A stretch of DNA of 26,169 nt from Roseburia sp. CAG:309 (GCA_000434115.1 FR894022.1:20342-46510); one strand, 5' to 3'; positions 1 to 8,321 are shown, counted from the first letter of the stretch. The notes: generated by a model not told the origin, from the letters alone. Numbers and translations are program-made.

Positions 1-564
1 AGAGAACAGTCACTCATTGCCCGGTGTGCTCAATATGCCCCGCATGGCGGAGAAGTGATCGGCGGCTCCGCTCAGACGGCAGAAGATATTGTTTTGCGTC
101 TGCGGACAGAAGGAATTACATATCTGAACCGGGATCATGATAAAAAGGAACTGGAACGATGGAAAACGATGGATTGCGGGGCAGATGGTGTCTGGAAAGG
201 GCACTCCCTCTATGATTACGTGGAGGCACACCTGGGGTATCGCTTTGTCCTTCGCAAGGGAAGTCTGCGGAAAAGATTTCACCGCAGTATCGTTACACTG
301 GAAATCGAAAATACCGGATTTGCGGTTTCTTATGAAGAGATTTTTTTGGAATTGAAAAAAAAATCCTGTGGCGAAAGGCAATGTGCTATCCGACAGTCCC
401 TGATATGTATGAAGCCGGGAAAAGAACAGAAATGCAAGATGGTATGTGACGAAGATCTTTTTTCGGGAGAATGGAAACTTGTAATGCACGATGCCAAAGG
501 AAATCCTATTTTGTTTGCCAACGAAGGGGCAGAAGAAGGGATTTCCCTGTCTGTATTGCATTAA
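1..564 (+). CDS. DUF4832-family protein, 5'-truncated by window edge
   Basis: The frame is open from base 1, reading REQSLIARCAQYAPHGGEV, so this is the C-terminal ~187 residues of a longer protein and the GTG at 55 is not its real start. It resembles the C-terminal part of the convergent neighbour at 561-1979: both have an HGGE/NGGE segment, an L..RDH/LSCDHE segment, and then Y-D-Y-(V/I)-x-A-H-L-G-Y-R-(F/Y)-V-L (here DYVEAHLGYRFVL). That matches the DUF4832 domain, which usually follows a DUF4874 barrel in proteins of about 450-500 residues found near extracellular polysaccharide genes. A beta-rich tail follows the domain. The biochemical function is unknown; a glycoside-hydrolase-like fold is a guess. 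Its TAA (562-564) overlaps the stop of the opposite-strand paralogue. Confidence 0.85.
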   Translation, partial: REQSLIARCAQYAPHGGEVIGGSAQTAEDIVLRLRTEGITYLNRDHDKKELERWKTMDCGADGVWKGHSLYDYVEAHLGYRFVLRKGSLRKRFHRSIVTLEIENTGFAVSYEEIFLELKKKSCGERQCAIRQSLICMKPGKEQKCKMVCDEDLFSGEWKLVMHDAKGNPILFANEGAEEGISLSVLH

Positions 565-1979
565 GGAATGATTAAAGTGCCAAGTGGCACGCTGCCATCT
601 TCGCTGCTGGAAGCGTTGGCAAAAGAAATACGGTTTTTCGTCGCAATGTCACTCATTTTTAAGGAAAGTGAGTAGATTCCTTTCGGAAGTTCCGATCGCT
701 TAAGGAAAGTGGAACATGTTTTTGACTGCCGGCTGTCAATTGTCCGTGTATCAAAGGAAATCGGATATTGGAAAGAATTCCCGTTTTTGTCCTGCAGGAC
801 CAGCTGGACGTCAAAAGGACGGTAGCAGGGAGAAAATCCCCGGTTTTCTACGGTTATTTCAAACTGAATATGGGAGGAAAATAAACCGGAAAAAGATACC
901 TGTGTATCGGTTAGTACATAGCGGTATCCGAGATGGGCGCGGATATAATCGTAACCGCTTACTCCGGAAAATACGGTATCTTCGCCGGAATATGCTGTAT
1001 TTTTCCATTTGTTCAGCACGGAGGCCTCGTGGTCGCAGCTGAGGTAGGAAACGCGCATGTCATAAAGATCCGGAATGGCCTTTGCAAGGTCGTTATACGG
1101 ATTTGCTAAAACGGCCTCGCCGCCATTTGGTACATAGGAACAGAGATTACTCTGGAAGGCAATTTCTTCTTTGCGGGTTCCTTTCTGCGTAATGTCGGAA
1201 GTATCTGCAAGAGGCGTGTCGTCGTAGGTACCGCAGTCAAATTCATTGCCAAACATGCCGTCATTGAAAAGACCAAGTCTGGCATAGAGACTTCCGTCAT
1301 AGGGAGAGGCATTAGCAAAAGGTGAGGACGTTCCCAAAATCGTGCGAAGCTGTGCCGGGGTGCGGACGGAAAGATAGATTTCCGGAGAAATGACGGAAGA
1401 AAGTTCTTTTATCAGACTACGGATATCGTCATTGGAACCATAATGTGTCTGATTCATTTCTCCGCAGTTCCCGGTAAAAATGCCTTGAAGCAGAAAGACA
1501 GCGTCTTTGTGTGCATTTACGACAGGGGCAACGTCATCCATGTGGCTGGAAACCTGTTCAATGGAAGACGGTTCACTTTGAAGTGCGTTTCCGTTCCAGT
1601 CGTATAAGAAGCGTAGAATGATCTGCTTGTTTGCTGCGGCAAAAGATGATATAATGCTGTCAAGCTGCGATAGAGCAGAATCGCTGATTGGTTTATTTTT
1701 GTAATTAACCAGATTGATCTGAAGCAGGACAATGTAATTATCATCGTTTGCAAGCACAGAGGATACCCATTTTTGGGCAGGGGTATTCCCTTCTTCCGAT
1801 AATTGGTAGCCATACAGGTGATAAAATCCACAGTAGGGATTGCTGACGGCATCCGTGGACTCTGACTGCTCTGCTGCCTCAAAGGAAGGCGTGCGAAAGC
1901 GGGCATAGACCATAATGCCGATGCCAAAAACCACGAGTATAAGCAGGATAATATATATGATGTAAGATTTTTTTGACAT
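561..1979 (-). CDS. Membrane-anchored DUF4874/DUF4832 protein
   Basis: This 472-residue protein has one N-terminal membrane helix (about residues 5-26, IIYIILLILVVFGIGIMVYA), so it is probably anchored with its body outside the cell. Residues ~45-215 fit DUF4874: an NPYCGFYHLYGY opening, then LRFLYDWNGN, then GNCGEMNQTHYG, which resembles the G-x-WGEWH acidic motif of such barrels. Residues ~215-360 fit DUF4832, ending RAHLGYRYVL. A beta-sandwich-like tail follows. The ATG is preceded by AAAGGAG at the proper distance. It is divergent from the flippase at 2053 and convergent with its truncated paralogue. The family is seen near exopolysaccharide loci, so a role in surface glycan metabolism is plausible but unproven. 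Confidence 0.88.
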   Translation of the reverse strand: MSKKSYIIYIILLILVVFGIGIMVYARFRTPSFEAAEQSESTDAVSNPYCGFYHLYGYQLSEEGNTPAQKWVSSVLANDDNYIVLLQINLVNYKNKPISDSALSQLDSIISSFAAANKQIILRFLYDWNGNALQSEPSSIEQVSSHMDDVAPVVNAHKDAVFLLQGIFTGNCGEMNQTHYGSNDDIRSLIKELSSVISPEIYLSVRTPAQLRTILGTSSPFANASPYDGSLYARLGLFNDGMFGNEFDCGTYDDTPLADTSDITQKGTRKEEIAFQSNLCSYVPNGGEAVLANPYNDLAKAIPDLYDMRVSYLSCDHEASVLNKWKNTAYSGEDTVFSGVSGYDYIRAHLGYRYVLTDTQVSFSGLFSSHIQFEITVENRGFSPCYRPFDVQLVLQDKNGNSFQYPISFDTRTIDSRQSKTCSTFLKRSELPKGIYSLSLKMSDIATKNRISFANASSSEDGSVPLGTLIIP

Positions 1980-2052
1980 AATAAACTCCTTTCAAAGGTA
2001 TCTTATCATATTTGGAAGGAAATTACGAGAAAGAAATGAGGGATTTAAAAAA
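1980..2052 (-). promoter_or_regulatory. Divergent intergenic region, weak -10 for the DUF4832 gene
   Basis: This 73-base gap separates the divergent DUF4832 gene and flippase. On the minus strand a TATGAT (2005-2010) sits about 26 bases before the start codon, but no good -35 lies 17 bases upstream. On the plus strand only the ribosome binding site before 2053 (GAGGGA) is clear. I do not see a convincing plus-strand promoter. Confidence 0.3.
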
Positions 2053-3591
2053 ATGGAGGAAAAGAGCAGAACAGAGCATTCGGTTCAAAATACGACGACA
2101 GCGATAATTGCAAAGATGATCGCGCTTTTGACCGGATTTATCACAAGAGTGGTGTTCACGCACTGCCTCAGCCAGACCTATGTGGGGATCAATGGTTTGT
2201 TCTGGGATATTTTAAATGTATTTTCTCTCTCGGAATTTGGCGTGGGAACGGCAATCACTTATGCCTTATATGAACCGGTTGCGAAGGGTGACGTAGAAAA
2301 ACAAAAATCCCTGATGCAGCTGTACCGCAAAATTTACCATATTATGGGAGGGTTCGTGCTGGCAGCCGGACTTGCTGTCATTCCGTTTATGGATTTTCTT
2401 GTGAAGGGATATGAATCGGTCGATCATTTGATCGCGATCTATCTCCTTTACCTGGCAAATTCTGTATTTTCGTATTTGCTTATTTATAAGAAATCCATGC
2501 TGGACGCCCACCAGCTCAGTTATCTGGGAGAGATCAGTATGACGGTTTCTATTCTTGTACAGGATGCACTGCAGATCACGGTTCTGTTGACAACCCAAAA
2601 TTTCTACCTGTTTTTGTGCATGATGTTACTGGCAACAATTGGCAACAATATATGGATTTCTTACAAAGCGGACCGTTTGTATCCGTTTTTAAAAGATAAA
2701 GACATAAAGCCGATTCCGAAAGAGGAGCGAAGTGGTATTTACCAGAATATCCGGGCGATGCTCATGCATAAAGTCGGGGATGTGCTGGTAAATAATACGG
2801 ATAATCTTATCCTGTCAGCGATGGTAGGACTGATCAGTGTAGGGTGCTATTCCAATTATTATCTGATCATTGCATCGGTGCATTCGATCATGACTCGAAT
2901 GTTTCAGGGACTTACGGCAAGTGTCGGAAATCTTGGTGTCACGCAGGGGAAAGAACGAATCCGTAAAGTCTTTGCCAGTTCCTTTTTTGTCGGACAATGG
3001 ATGTATGGTTTTGCAGCAATCTGTCTGTATGAATTAATCAATCTGTTTGTAGAGTTTAGTTTTGGGGCAGAATATGTATTCCCGGAAAATGTTGTGTTTG
3101 TTTTGTGTCTGAACTTTTTTATCCTGGGAATGCGCCAGGCAGCATTGGTGTTTCGGGATTCGCTCGGACTCTTTTGGTTTGACCGTTACAAATCCATCGC
3201 CAACGCTTTGCTGAATATTGTTTTTTCAATAGTACTCGCTAAGGAGTGTGGGGCGTTTGGCGTATTTTTAGGAACACTTTTCAGTACTCTCCTTACCTCT
3301 TTTTGGGTGGAGCCGCTGGTTTTGTACCGGCATTCCCTGAAAGTTCCGGTGGTTCATTATTTTGCAAAATATGCACTCTATACCGGGATCGTGTTTGCCG
3401 CCGGGATGTTGACTCACATTTCATGCCGGCAGATGGGAGGAAGCATGGCAGAGATATTTTTTAAGAGAATGTGCGTATGTGTGGTGGTTCCCAATGTAAT
3501 CTTTTTGGTATGTTATGTGCGTACAAAGGAATTTTGCTTCTTGTGGGAGAAGATTATGTCGCTAATAAAAAAACGGAGGAAGACGTCGTGA
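2053..3591 (+). CDS. Polysaccharide flippase (Wzx/PST-like, MOP superfamily)
   Basis: This 512-residue polytopic membrane protein has roughly 12-14 hydrophobic segments. Its N-terminus is the typical Gram-positive Wzx/PST pattern: a polar start, then KMIALLTGFITRVVF, then LFWDILNVFSLSEFGVGTAI. Members of this family move lipid-linked glycan repeat units across the cytoplasmic membrane. ATG 2053 has GAGGGA about 12 bases upstream, and no earlier in-frame start fits. Its TGA (3589-3591) overlaps the GTG start of the nucleotidyltransferase as GTGA, so the two are probably translationally coupled. No polymerase or glycosyltransferase genes are in view, so the substrate is unknown; exopolysaccharide or teichoic-type glycan is likely by family. 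Confidence 0.9.
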   Translation: MEEKSRTEHSVQNTTTAIIAKMIALLTGFITRVVFTHCLSQTYVGINGLFWDILNVFSLSEFGVGTAITYALYEPVAKGDVEKQKSLMQLYRKIYHIMGGFVLAAGLAVIPFMDFLVKGYESVDHLIAIYLLYLANSVFSYLLIYKKSMLDAHQLSYLGEISMTVSILVQDALQITVLLTTQNFYLFLCMMLLATIGNNIWISYKADRLYPFLKDKDIKPIPKEERSGIYQNIRAMLMHKVGDVLVNNTDNLILSAMVGLISVGCYSNYYLIIASVHSIMTRMFQGLTASVGNLGVTQGKERIRKVFASSFFVGQWMYGFAAICLYELINLFVEFSFGAEYVFPENVVFVLCLNFFILGMRQAALVFRDSLGLFWFDRYKSIANALLNIVFSIVLAKECGAFGVFLGTLFSTLLTSFWVEPLVLYRHSLKVPVVHYFAKYALYTGIVFAAGMLTHISCRQMGGSMAEIFFKRMCVCVVVPNVIFLVCYVRTKEFCFLWEKIMSLIKKRRKTS

Positions 3592-4784
3592 ACAAAGAAA
3601 AACAATGGTTGTTTGCCAAATTGGCAAAAGTTCTCGGAGCAAAGAATCCGATCAAAGCAGACGGAGAGCAGGATTGGAACAGTATTTTGAAACTGGCAAA
3701 ACAGCATGCCGTCCTTTCTTTGCTGGATCCGCTTTTGGAGGAGTCGGAAGAAAGGGAGAAACTTCCGGAAAATGTAAAAATATGCATTCGGGAAGAAGCG
3801 AGGAAGACCGTGCGGCAGAATTATCATCTGCTTTATCTGGAACATCGGATTATTCGCACACTGCAGGAAGCAGGAGTGAGTGTGGTTCTTTTGAAAGGAG
3901 CCTCAACGGCAGAATTTTATCCGGTTCCGGAACTTCGGAAAAGCGGAGATGTCGATCTTTTTTTGCCGAATCCGACACAGTTTTCGAAAGCGGGCGAAAG
4001 GATGGAAAACCTTGGCTTTGTGAAAAATCCGGCACATTCGGTTAATCATCACGAAGTGTATGTGACCGAGAAACATGTCGAGGTGGAATTGCATACGTTG
4101 CTGGCAGAACCGTTTGATGACAAGGAGACAAACAGGCTTATGGAAGAACTTCAAAAAGAAGTTGCTGTGCAGGCAGGAAAAAAGAAATTGATGGGGATAG
4201 AATTCCCGGTGCTGCCGGATGGCATTCATGCGTATTATCTTCTTCTTCATATGCTTCAGCATTTTCTGAGGGCAGGGTTCGGTCTGAAACTGCTCTGCGA
4301 CTGGGTTGTATTTTGGAGACACGGCGTGACGGAAAAAGAGCTGGCACAGTATAAGAAGCTGACAGCCCGGAGCGGTCTTACCGGCTTTTCCGATATGGTT
4401 ACTTCGGTCTGCGTGCAGTATCTGGGATTGGAAGAAGAGGCAGCAGAACCGCTGATCGTAAATATGGTGTCTGGGGAAGATATGTGGGGATTTATGGAAG
4501 AGATTCTGCAGTCATTGGAATTTGGAACGATGGAATCCGAACAAATGGTAGCACTCCGAGGAAATGGATGGAGAGATCTTTTCCGGGAATTTCATCATCA
4601 AATGCATCTTAATTTTCCTAAAACAGGAAGATATCCCGTTCTTTGGCCGGCACTATGGATCCGGACCGGCTGGCGGTTTGCCAGAAATAATCGTGTACTG
4701 CGAAAGACTACGATGAGACAGGTGGTACAAAATGCAAGAAAACGTGGTGAAATTGCCAAAAAATTACATTTATTTGAAAAATAA
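3588..4784 (+). CDS. NTP_transf_5-type nucleotidyltransferase
   Basis: This predicted 398-residue cytoplasmic nucleotidyltransferase shows the PF14907-type signature: VLLKGASTAEFYPVPELRKS followed by GDVDLFLP, with the metal-binding acidic pair at D121 and D123. GTG at 3588 is chosen as start because GGAGG (3575-3579) lies 8 bases before it and it overlaps the flippase stop in a GTGA. The longer open frame back to 3471 runs through flippase coding sequence and has no ribosome binding site. Family members occur in paeninodin-type lasso peptide clusters with HPr-kinase-like proteins, and also in capsule loci. Here both contexts are present: a flippase upstream and a leader-bearing small protein, RRE-kinase and exporter downstream. 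The transferred group and acceptor are unknown. Confidence 0.85.
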   Translation: MNKEKQWLFAKLAKVLGAKNPIKADGEQDWNSILKLAKQHAVLSLLDPLLEESEEREKLPENVKICIREEARKTVRQNYHLLYLEHRIIRTLQEAGVSVVLLKGASTAEFYPVPELRKSGDVDLFLPNPTQFSKAGERMENLGFVKNPAHSVNHHEVYVTEKHVEVELHTLLAEPFDDKETNRLMEELQKEVAVQAGKKKLMGIEFPVLPDGIHAYYLLLHMLQHFLRAGFGLKLLCDWVVFWRHGVTEKELAQYKKLTARSGLTGFSDMVTSVCVQYLGLEEEAAEPLIVNMVSGEDMWGFMEEILQSLEFGTMESEQMVALRGNGWRDLFREFHHQMHLNFPKTGRYPVLWPALWIRTGWRFARNNRVLRKTTMRQVVQNARKRGEIAKKLHLFEK

Positions 4785-4836
4785 GGCAGACGCAAACGTT
4801 TTCGGAAATTTTATAAGGATTCTATTATAATTTTAG

Positions 4837-4865
4837 TTGACGTGGGTTCAGTGTTGTAATATAAT
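4837..4865 (+). promoter_or_regulatory. Strong sigma-A promoter for the small leader protein
   Basis: TTGACG (4837-4842), a 17-base spacer and TATAAT (4860-4865) give a near-consensus vegetative promoter. The expected start of transcription near 4872 leaves a leader of about 35 bases with AAGGAG (4893-4898) before the ATG at 4907. The small protein can therefore be made independently of, and probably in excess over, its neighbours. Confidence 0.85.
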
Positions 4866-4906
4866 GACGATATAAATAGTAAGAAATATGGTAAGGAGAT
4901 GATAAC

Positions 4907-5281
4907 ATGAAAAAATATAGTAAACCTACAATTTTTGTAAATGATGAAGACAGTGAAGGGGTTTATGCAGCAAGTGGATGCTATTCAATTACTGTGAATA
5001 TACATCAAAAACCGCAGAACGGACGTGGTGATTATCGGATACAGGTAAATGGAATCCATAAATCAAATCATACCAGAGATGCACAGACGATGACAATTTC
5101 GTTCAATATGCCGGTAGTGTATAAAAGTTCGAATGGAGTGATTCAGGGAGCAAATACAGGTACCACTTTGGTGATTTCTTATGCGTATCATCAGAATCCG
5201 ACAGATAATATCGGGTTGGGGGATTTGATCGTAGAAGCAGACCAGGGATTGCAAGTTACTAGTGTAGCACTTACGGATTGA
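4907..5281 (+). CDS. Small YxxP-leader protein, candidate RiPP-like or exported precursor
   Basis: This protein has 124 residues. The first ~24 look like a leader: KKYSKPTI matches the YxxPx(L/I) motif that PqqD-like recognition domains bind in lasso precursors. It is followed by an acidic stretch NDEDSEGVYAASG and then C25, the only cysteine. Residues 26-124 are polar, rich in Thr, Ser, Asn and Gly, with alternating beta-strand pattern (DYRIQVNGI, QTMTISFNM, TTLVISYAY, LQVTSVALTD), like a small beta-sandwich. There is no hydrophobic signal peptide, so the Sec route is unlikely; the facing ABC exporter is the obvious route. ATG 4907 has AAGGAG 8 bases upstream and a dedicated promoter. The body is much longer than usual RiPP cores, so it may instead be a structural or adhesive surface protein. 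The gene is clear, the function inferred. Confidence 0.85.
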   Translation: MKKYSKPTIFVNDEDSEGVYAASGCYSITVNIHQKPQNGRGDYRIQVNGIHKSNHTRDAQTMTISFNMPVVYKSSNGVIQGANTGTTLVISYAYHQNPTDNIGLGDLIVEADQGLQVTSVALTD

Positions 5282-5303
5282 TAAATTTTGTATGCATTTA
5301 TAT

Positions 5304-5330
5304 AAAGGACCCTCAAAAAGAGGGTCCTTT
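5304..5330. terminator. Bidirectional intrinsic terminator
   Basis: A perfect 11-bp stem, AAAGGACCCTC (5304-5314) with GAGGGTCCTTT (5320-5330), has a 5-base A loop and is followed by a short T run on the plus strand. It ends the small leader protein transcript. The opposite-strand ABC gene's stop codon begins inside the same arm, so it can also end that transcript. Confidence 0.85.
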
Positions 5331-7105
5331 TAAAAATCTTTAATTCGCTGTTCAATCTCTGAATCTTTCAAAATGACACAAGTTTTGTTACGAATTTCAT
5401 AGACACGGTCGCACATAGATAATACGGTAGGACGATGCGTTGTGACGATGCAGGTGCGAGGCGTAGTATCTTCTCGGATGTGTTTTAAGATTTTTCGCTC
5501 GGTTGCTACATCGAGAGCTGAGGTAGCTTCGTCCAGCAGTAAGATGGGGGAGTGGCGCAGTAAGGCACGGGCGATGGAAAGACGCTGTGCCTGCCCTTCG
5601 GACAACCCACCGCCTCGTTCCATAAGAACAGAGTGAATTCCGTCCTTCATTGCATTGACGAAATCCCAGGCACAGGCAATACTCAGGGCTTCTTTAATCT
5701 CTTCGTCGGTGGCATCCGGTTTGACATGGCGCATGTTTTCAGCAATTGTTCCGGAAAACATGGTATTGCCCTGGGGAACATAGGAAAATAACTGACGGCA
5801 GGAGGGGCTTAAGGAAAGTGTTTTTCGGGAAGTGTCAAGCTCACTCCACAGTGTGATCGTTCCGTTTCCGGGAGTCAAAAGTGCAAGGATCAAACGAAGC
5901 ATCGTCGTCTTTCCCTCGCCGGAAGGCCCGACTAAGGCTACAATTTCGTGTGGGGCCGCCTGTAATGAGGCATCACAGAAAACCTCAGTACCATTGTGGT
6001 ACGTGTAATCAAGTCGGTCAATGGAAATGTGGATGCCGGCAGTTTCAGATTCTTTTTTAAACGCCTGAACCTCTTTATCGTGGCTGAAATCTTCCCGTGG
6101 CATATCTAAAATATCCATTATACGACCGGCAGATGTGGTCAGATTGATTGCATTTGGTACAAGGGAGATCAGGGAATTGAGTGTACCGGTAAGTGTACTG
6201 GACAAAGATAAAAACATTGTCATTGTTCCATAACTGATGACACCATCCCAAACACGGTAAATTCCCCAGCCATATGAACTGTATGAGACGAGAAGTCCCA
6301 TTGTTGCCATCAAAAAGGAAGTTACCATTGACATACGTTGAAAATCCATTCGCATTTTTGCATAGTCCTTTTGTAACTGTTTTAAATAATCTACATATAA
6401 AGGAATCAGATTAAAGGCTTTGATTGTCTGAATGTTGGAAAAACATTCCTGGTTAAAGCCGGATATTTTTGCATCCATCGCAGCGCTGCGTCGGTTATTA
6501 TTTAACATACGTTTCATTAGTGTCTTTGACATCAATAAGGTGACCGGGACGCCAAGAAAGGAAAAGATGGCAAAACTGGCATCGTAGTAAATAACGATGA
6601 TAAAGGCACTAATAAAGCGGAAAAGATTGATGATCAGGTTGGGGATCCAGTTTAAAATGCCGTTGGAAATATTGGATGCATCGTCATCCCAGCGGGTTAA
6701 AAGGTCGCCGGTGTGATAGGAAGCGATGGATTCCCAGTCGGTCACAAGCATTTTGGAAAAAATATCTGCTTTGATCTCATTGTCTACCTTTAAACTGATC
6801 CAGTTTGAGGCATAATTTGAAAGCTGCGTCATCACGGTGGAACCAATGGCGAGCCCGATCATGGCAGCAAAGGTGGATAGAAGGGCACCGGTCTGGTGGC
6901 CGGTGATAATGTCAACGAGATCTTTGGAGACAAGACTGGAACCCAGCGAAACGACAGTTCCTAAAAGTCCGATCAAAGTATAAAAAAGGATGACAAGCCA
7001 GTATTGTCTGGCATAACCGTAGATCCAGCGGGTCTGATGGAGCATGGTTTTCAGTGCACCTTCGCGGATCCGTTTGGAAACATGTTTTATTTTTTCAAAT
7101 GCCAA
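5330..7105 (-). CDS. ABC exporter half-transporter (fused membrane and ATPase domains)
   Basis: This 591-residue type IV ABC exporter has about six membrane helices in residues ~30-330 and a nucleotide-binding domain after ~360. It shows Walker A GPSGEGKTT, Q-loop region YVPQGN, signature LSEGQAQR, Walker B ILLLDEATSALD and H-loop TTHRP. There is no C39 peptidase domain, so it exports but cannot cleave a leader itself. The start is TTG at 7105, with GAAAGGGGT 7 bases upstream and no nearby ATG. It lies 14 bases downstream of the PqqD-kinase stop, so the two are one operon. The likely cargo is the small leader protein facing it across a shared terminator. A homodimer is expected. Confidence 0.88.
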   Translation of the reverse strand: MAFEKIKHVSKRIREGALKTMLHQTRWIYGYARQYWLVILFYTLIGLLGTVVSLGSSLVSKDLVDIITGHQTGALLSTFAAMIGLAIGSTVMTQLSNYASNWISLKVDNEIKADIFSKMLVTDWESIASYHTGDLLTRWDDDASNISNGILNWIPNLIINLFRFISAFIIVIYYDASFAIFSFLGVPVTLLMSKTLMKRMLNNNRRSAAMDAKISGFNQECFSNIQTIKAFNLIPLYVDYLKQLQKDYAKMRMDFQRMSMVTSFLMATMGLLVSYSSYGWGIYRVWDGVISYGTMTMFLSLSSTLTGTLNSLISLVPNAINLTTSAGRIMDILDMPREDFSHDKEVQAFKKESETAGIHISIDRLDYTYHNGTEVFCDASLQAAPHEIVALVGPSGEGKTTMLRLILALLTPGNGTITLWSELDTSRKTLSLSPSCRQLFSYVPQGNTMFSGTIAENMRHVKPDATDEEIKEALSIACAWDFVNAMKDGIHSVLMERGGGLSEGQAQRLSIARALLRHSPILLLDEATSALDVATERKILKHIREDTTPRTCIVTTHRPTVLSMCDRVYEIRNKTCVILKDSEIEQRIKDF

Positions 7106-7119
7106 GATGTTACCCCTTT

Positions 7120-8274
7120 CTATCGTAAAGCATCAATTTGTTCTTTCATATAAATAGCAGCCTGTGGCTCTTTGGTGCAGTGCAGGCGGAATACCTGTAT
7201 CTGTTTTGTAATCTCTCCGACAACTTCCAAATTTTTACATAGGGAAAAACAGGTGTCACTCGAAGAGATGATACGCTGTAACAATCCGATGATCTGTTCA
7301 TCCGGAGACAGCGTCTCTAACCGTTCTCCGGAAGCCTGTTTTAATAGCACGACACCGCCCAAAGGATAGCTGGCACTGTCGCTGATTCCGGAAGTGCCAC
7401 ACCACGGAGTACCATAGATCATAGGTTTTCCGTCTTTGATGGCAAGAAGATTCAAATCTCCATTCAGAACCGGAGTACCCCAAAGGGTATGCCACAAGTT
7501 TGTGTGCGTGGACTTCCCGGTGCCGGAAGAACCGGAAAACAGCCATGCCTTTCCCTCATATAAAAGGGAGGCAGAATGCAGAAAAAGCATTCTCTTTGTC
7601 TGGGCATACCGGTTAAATAAAAGGCGGATCACCGGGATCAATTCTTCCGTCAGCGCATCCTCACACGTCGGGAGACAGAAAATGTCTGCCAAAGTGTCTT
7701 CCCGGTTTGTCCGCACTTCGAAAATGTGTACCAGGGAAGGAAAGTGGATCACACTGCCATCCGTTTGCTGTACGATCTGGAGTTCCGGATCGCATACCAG
7801 CAGCTCACCTCCAAGAGGTGCCGTCGAAAGAGGAGCAGACGGGTGAATCCGTATATCAAGTTCTGGCGAGGTGCTATCCGTAGCTGCATACGGTGCAAAA
7901 AAAGCTGACAGGGAATCCGGTGCGCCCTGAATCCGAATCCGAATGTCCGCAATGTTATAATAACTTACAGAATTTGGAGGCCCTGATTCTTCCCGGAAAG
8001 GTTCAATGAGTCCAAATGCCTGAAATTGTGCAAGGATTCCCTGCAGATCCTGCCACAACCGGTCGTGCTCTTCCGGTGTTTCGGCCTCCCAGTGAGTTGT
8101 CATTTTTTCATGAAGCTCATGGGGAGAAGCACATTCCGGCAGAATTTCCCAGAGATAGGCACTGGTTTCATTGAGACGCAGATTTCGCCGGTGTTCGACA
8201 ATCCGCTGACCGTAAGGGAGCAGATAAGGAACCCCTTCGATATATTTTAAAAGAAAACCGTCCGTTCGTTTCAT
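7120..8274 (-). CDS. PqqD-like (RRE) domain fused to HPr-kinase-like domain
   Basis: This is a 384-residue two-domain protein. Residues ~1-95 resemble PqqD/RRE leader-binding domains: MKRTDGFLLKYIEG, then LNETSAYLWEIL and a helical stretch. The rest resembles the HPr kinase-like proteins of paeninodin-type clusters: P-loop GSSGTGKSTHTNLW with K254, then NGDLNLL, GTPWCGTSG and GGVVLLKQ. Such kinases phosphorylate a Ser of a precursor peptide in lasso systems. ATG 8274 is chosen because AAGGAG lies 7 bases upstream; an in-frame TTG at 8295 precedes that site and is rejected. It is transcribed with the ABC exporter from the palindromic promoter at 8322-8354. The P-loop looks intact. The target, probably the YxxP protein, is inferred. 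Confidence 0.85.
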   Translation of the reverse strand: MKRTDGFLLKYIEGVPYLLPYGQRIVEHRRNLRLNETSAYLWEILPECASPHELHEKMTTHWEAETPEEHDRLWQDLQGILAQFQAFGLIEPFREESGPPNSVSYYNIADIRIRIQGAPDSLSAFFAPYAATDSTSPELDIRIHPSAPLSTAPLGGELLVCDPELQIVQQTDGSVIHFPSLVHIFEVRTNREDTLADIFCLPTCEDALTEELIPVIRLLFNRYAQTKRMLFLHSASLLYEGKAWLFSGSSGTGKSTHTNLWHTLWGTPVLNGDLNLLAIKDGKPMIYGTPWCGTSGISDSASYPLGGVVLLKQASGERLETLSPDEQIIGLLQRIISSSDTCFSLCKNLEVVGEITKQIQVFRLHCTKEPQAAIYMKEQIDALR

Positions 8275-8321
8275 CGGAATCTCCTTTCCTTGCAATTGCC
8301 CGCAGGCATCAGATAGAAAAT

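Noticed and set aside
10..561. 183-codon minus-strand open frame opposite the truncated DUF4832 gene
   Set aside because: The plus strand is supported by homology to the neighbouring DUF4832 protein; the reverse frame is Phe/Cys-rich and featureless.
3471..3587. N-terminal extension of the nucleotidyltransferase
   Set aside because: It lies in flippase coding sequence and has no ribosome binding site, whereas GTG 3588 has GGAGG and the GTGA overlap.
4785..4836. Terminator after the nucleotidyltransferase gene
   Set aside because: I found no stem of useful length with a T run, so readthrough into the small gene remains possible despite its own promoter.
4907..4981. Lipoprotein signal peptide on the small protein (ASGC resembles a lipobox)
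   Set aside because: There is no hydrophobic stretch before C25; the region is charged and acidic.
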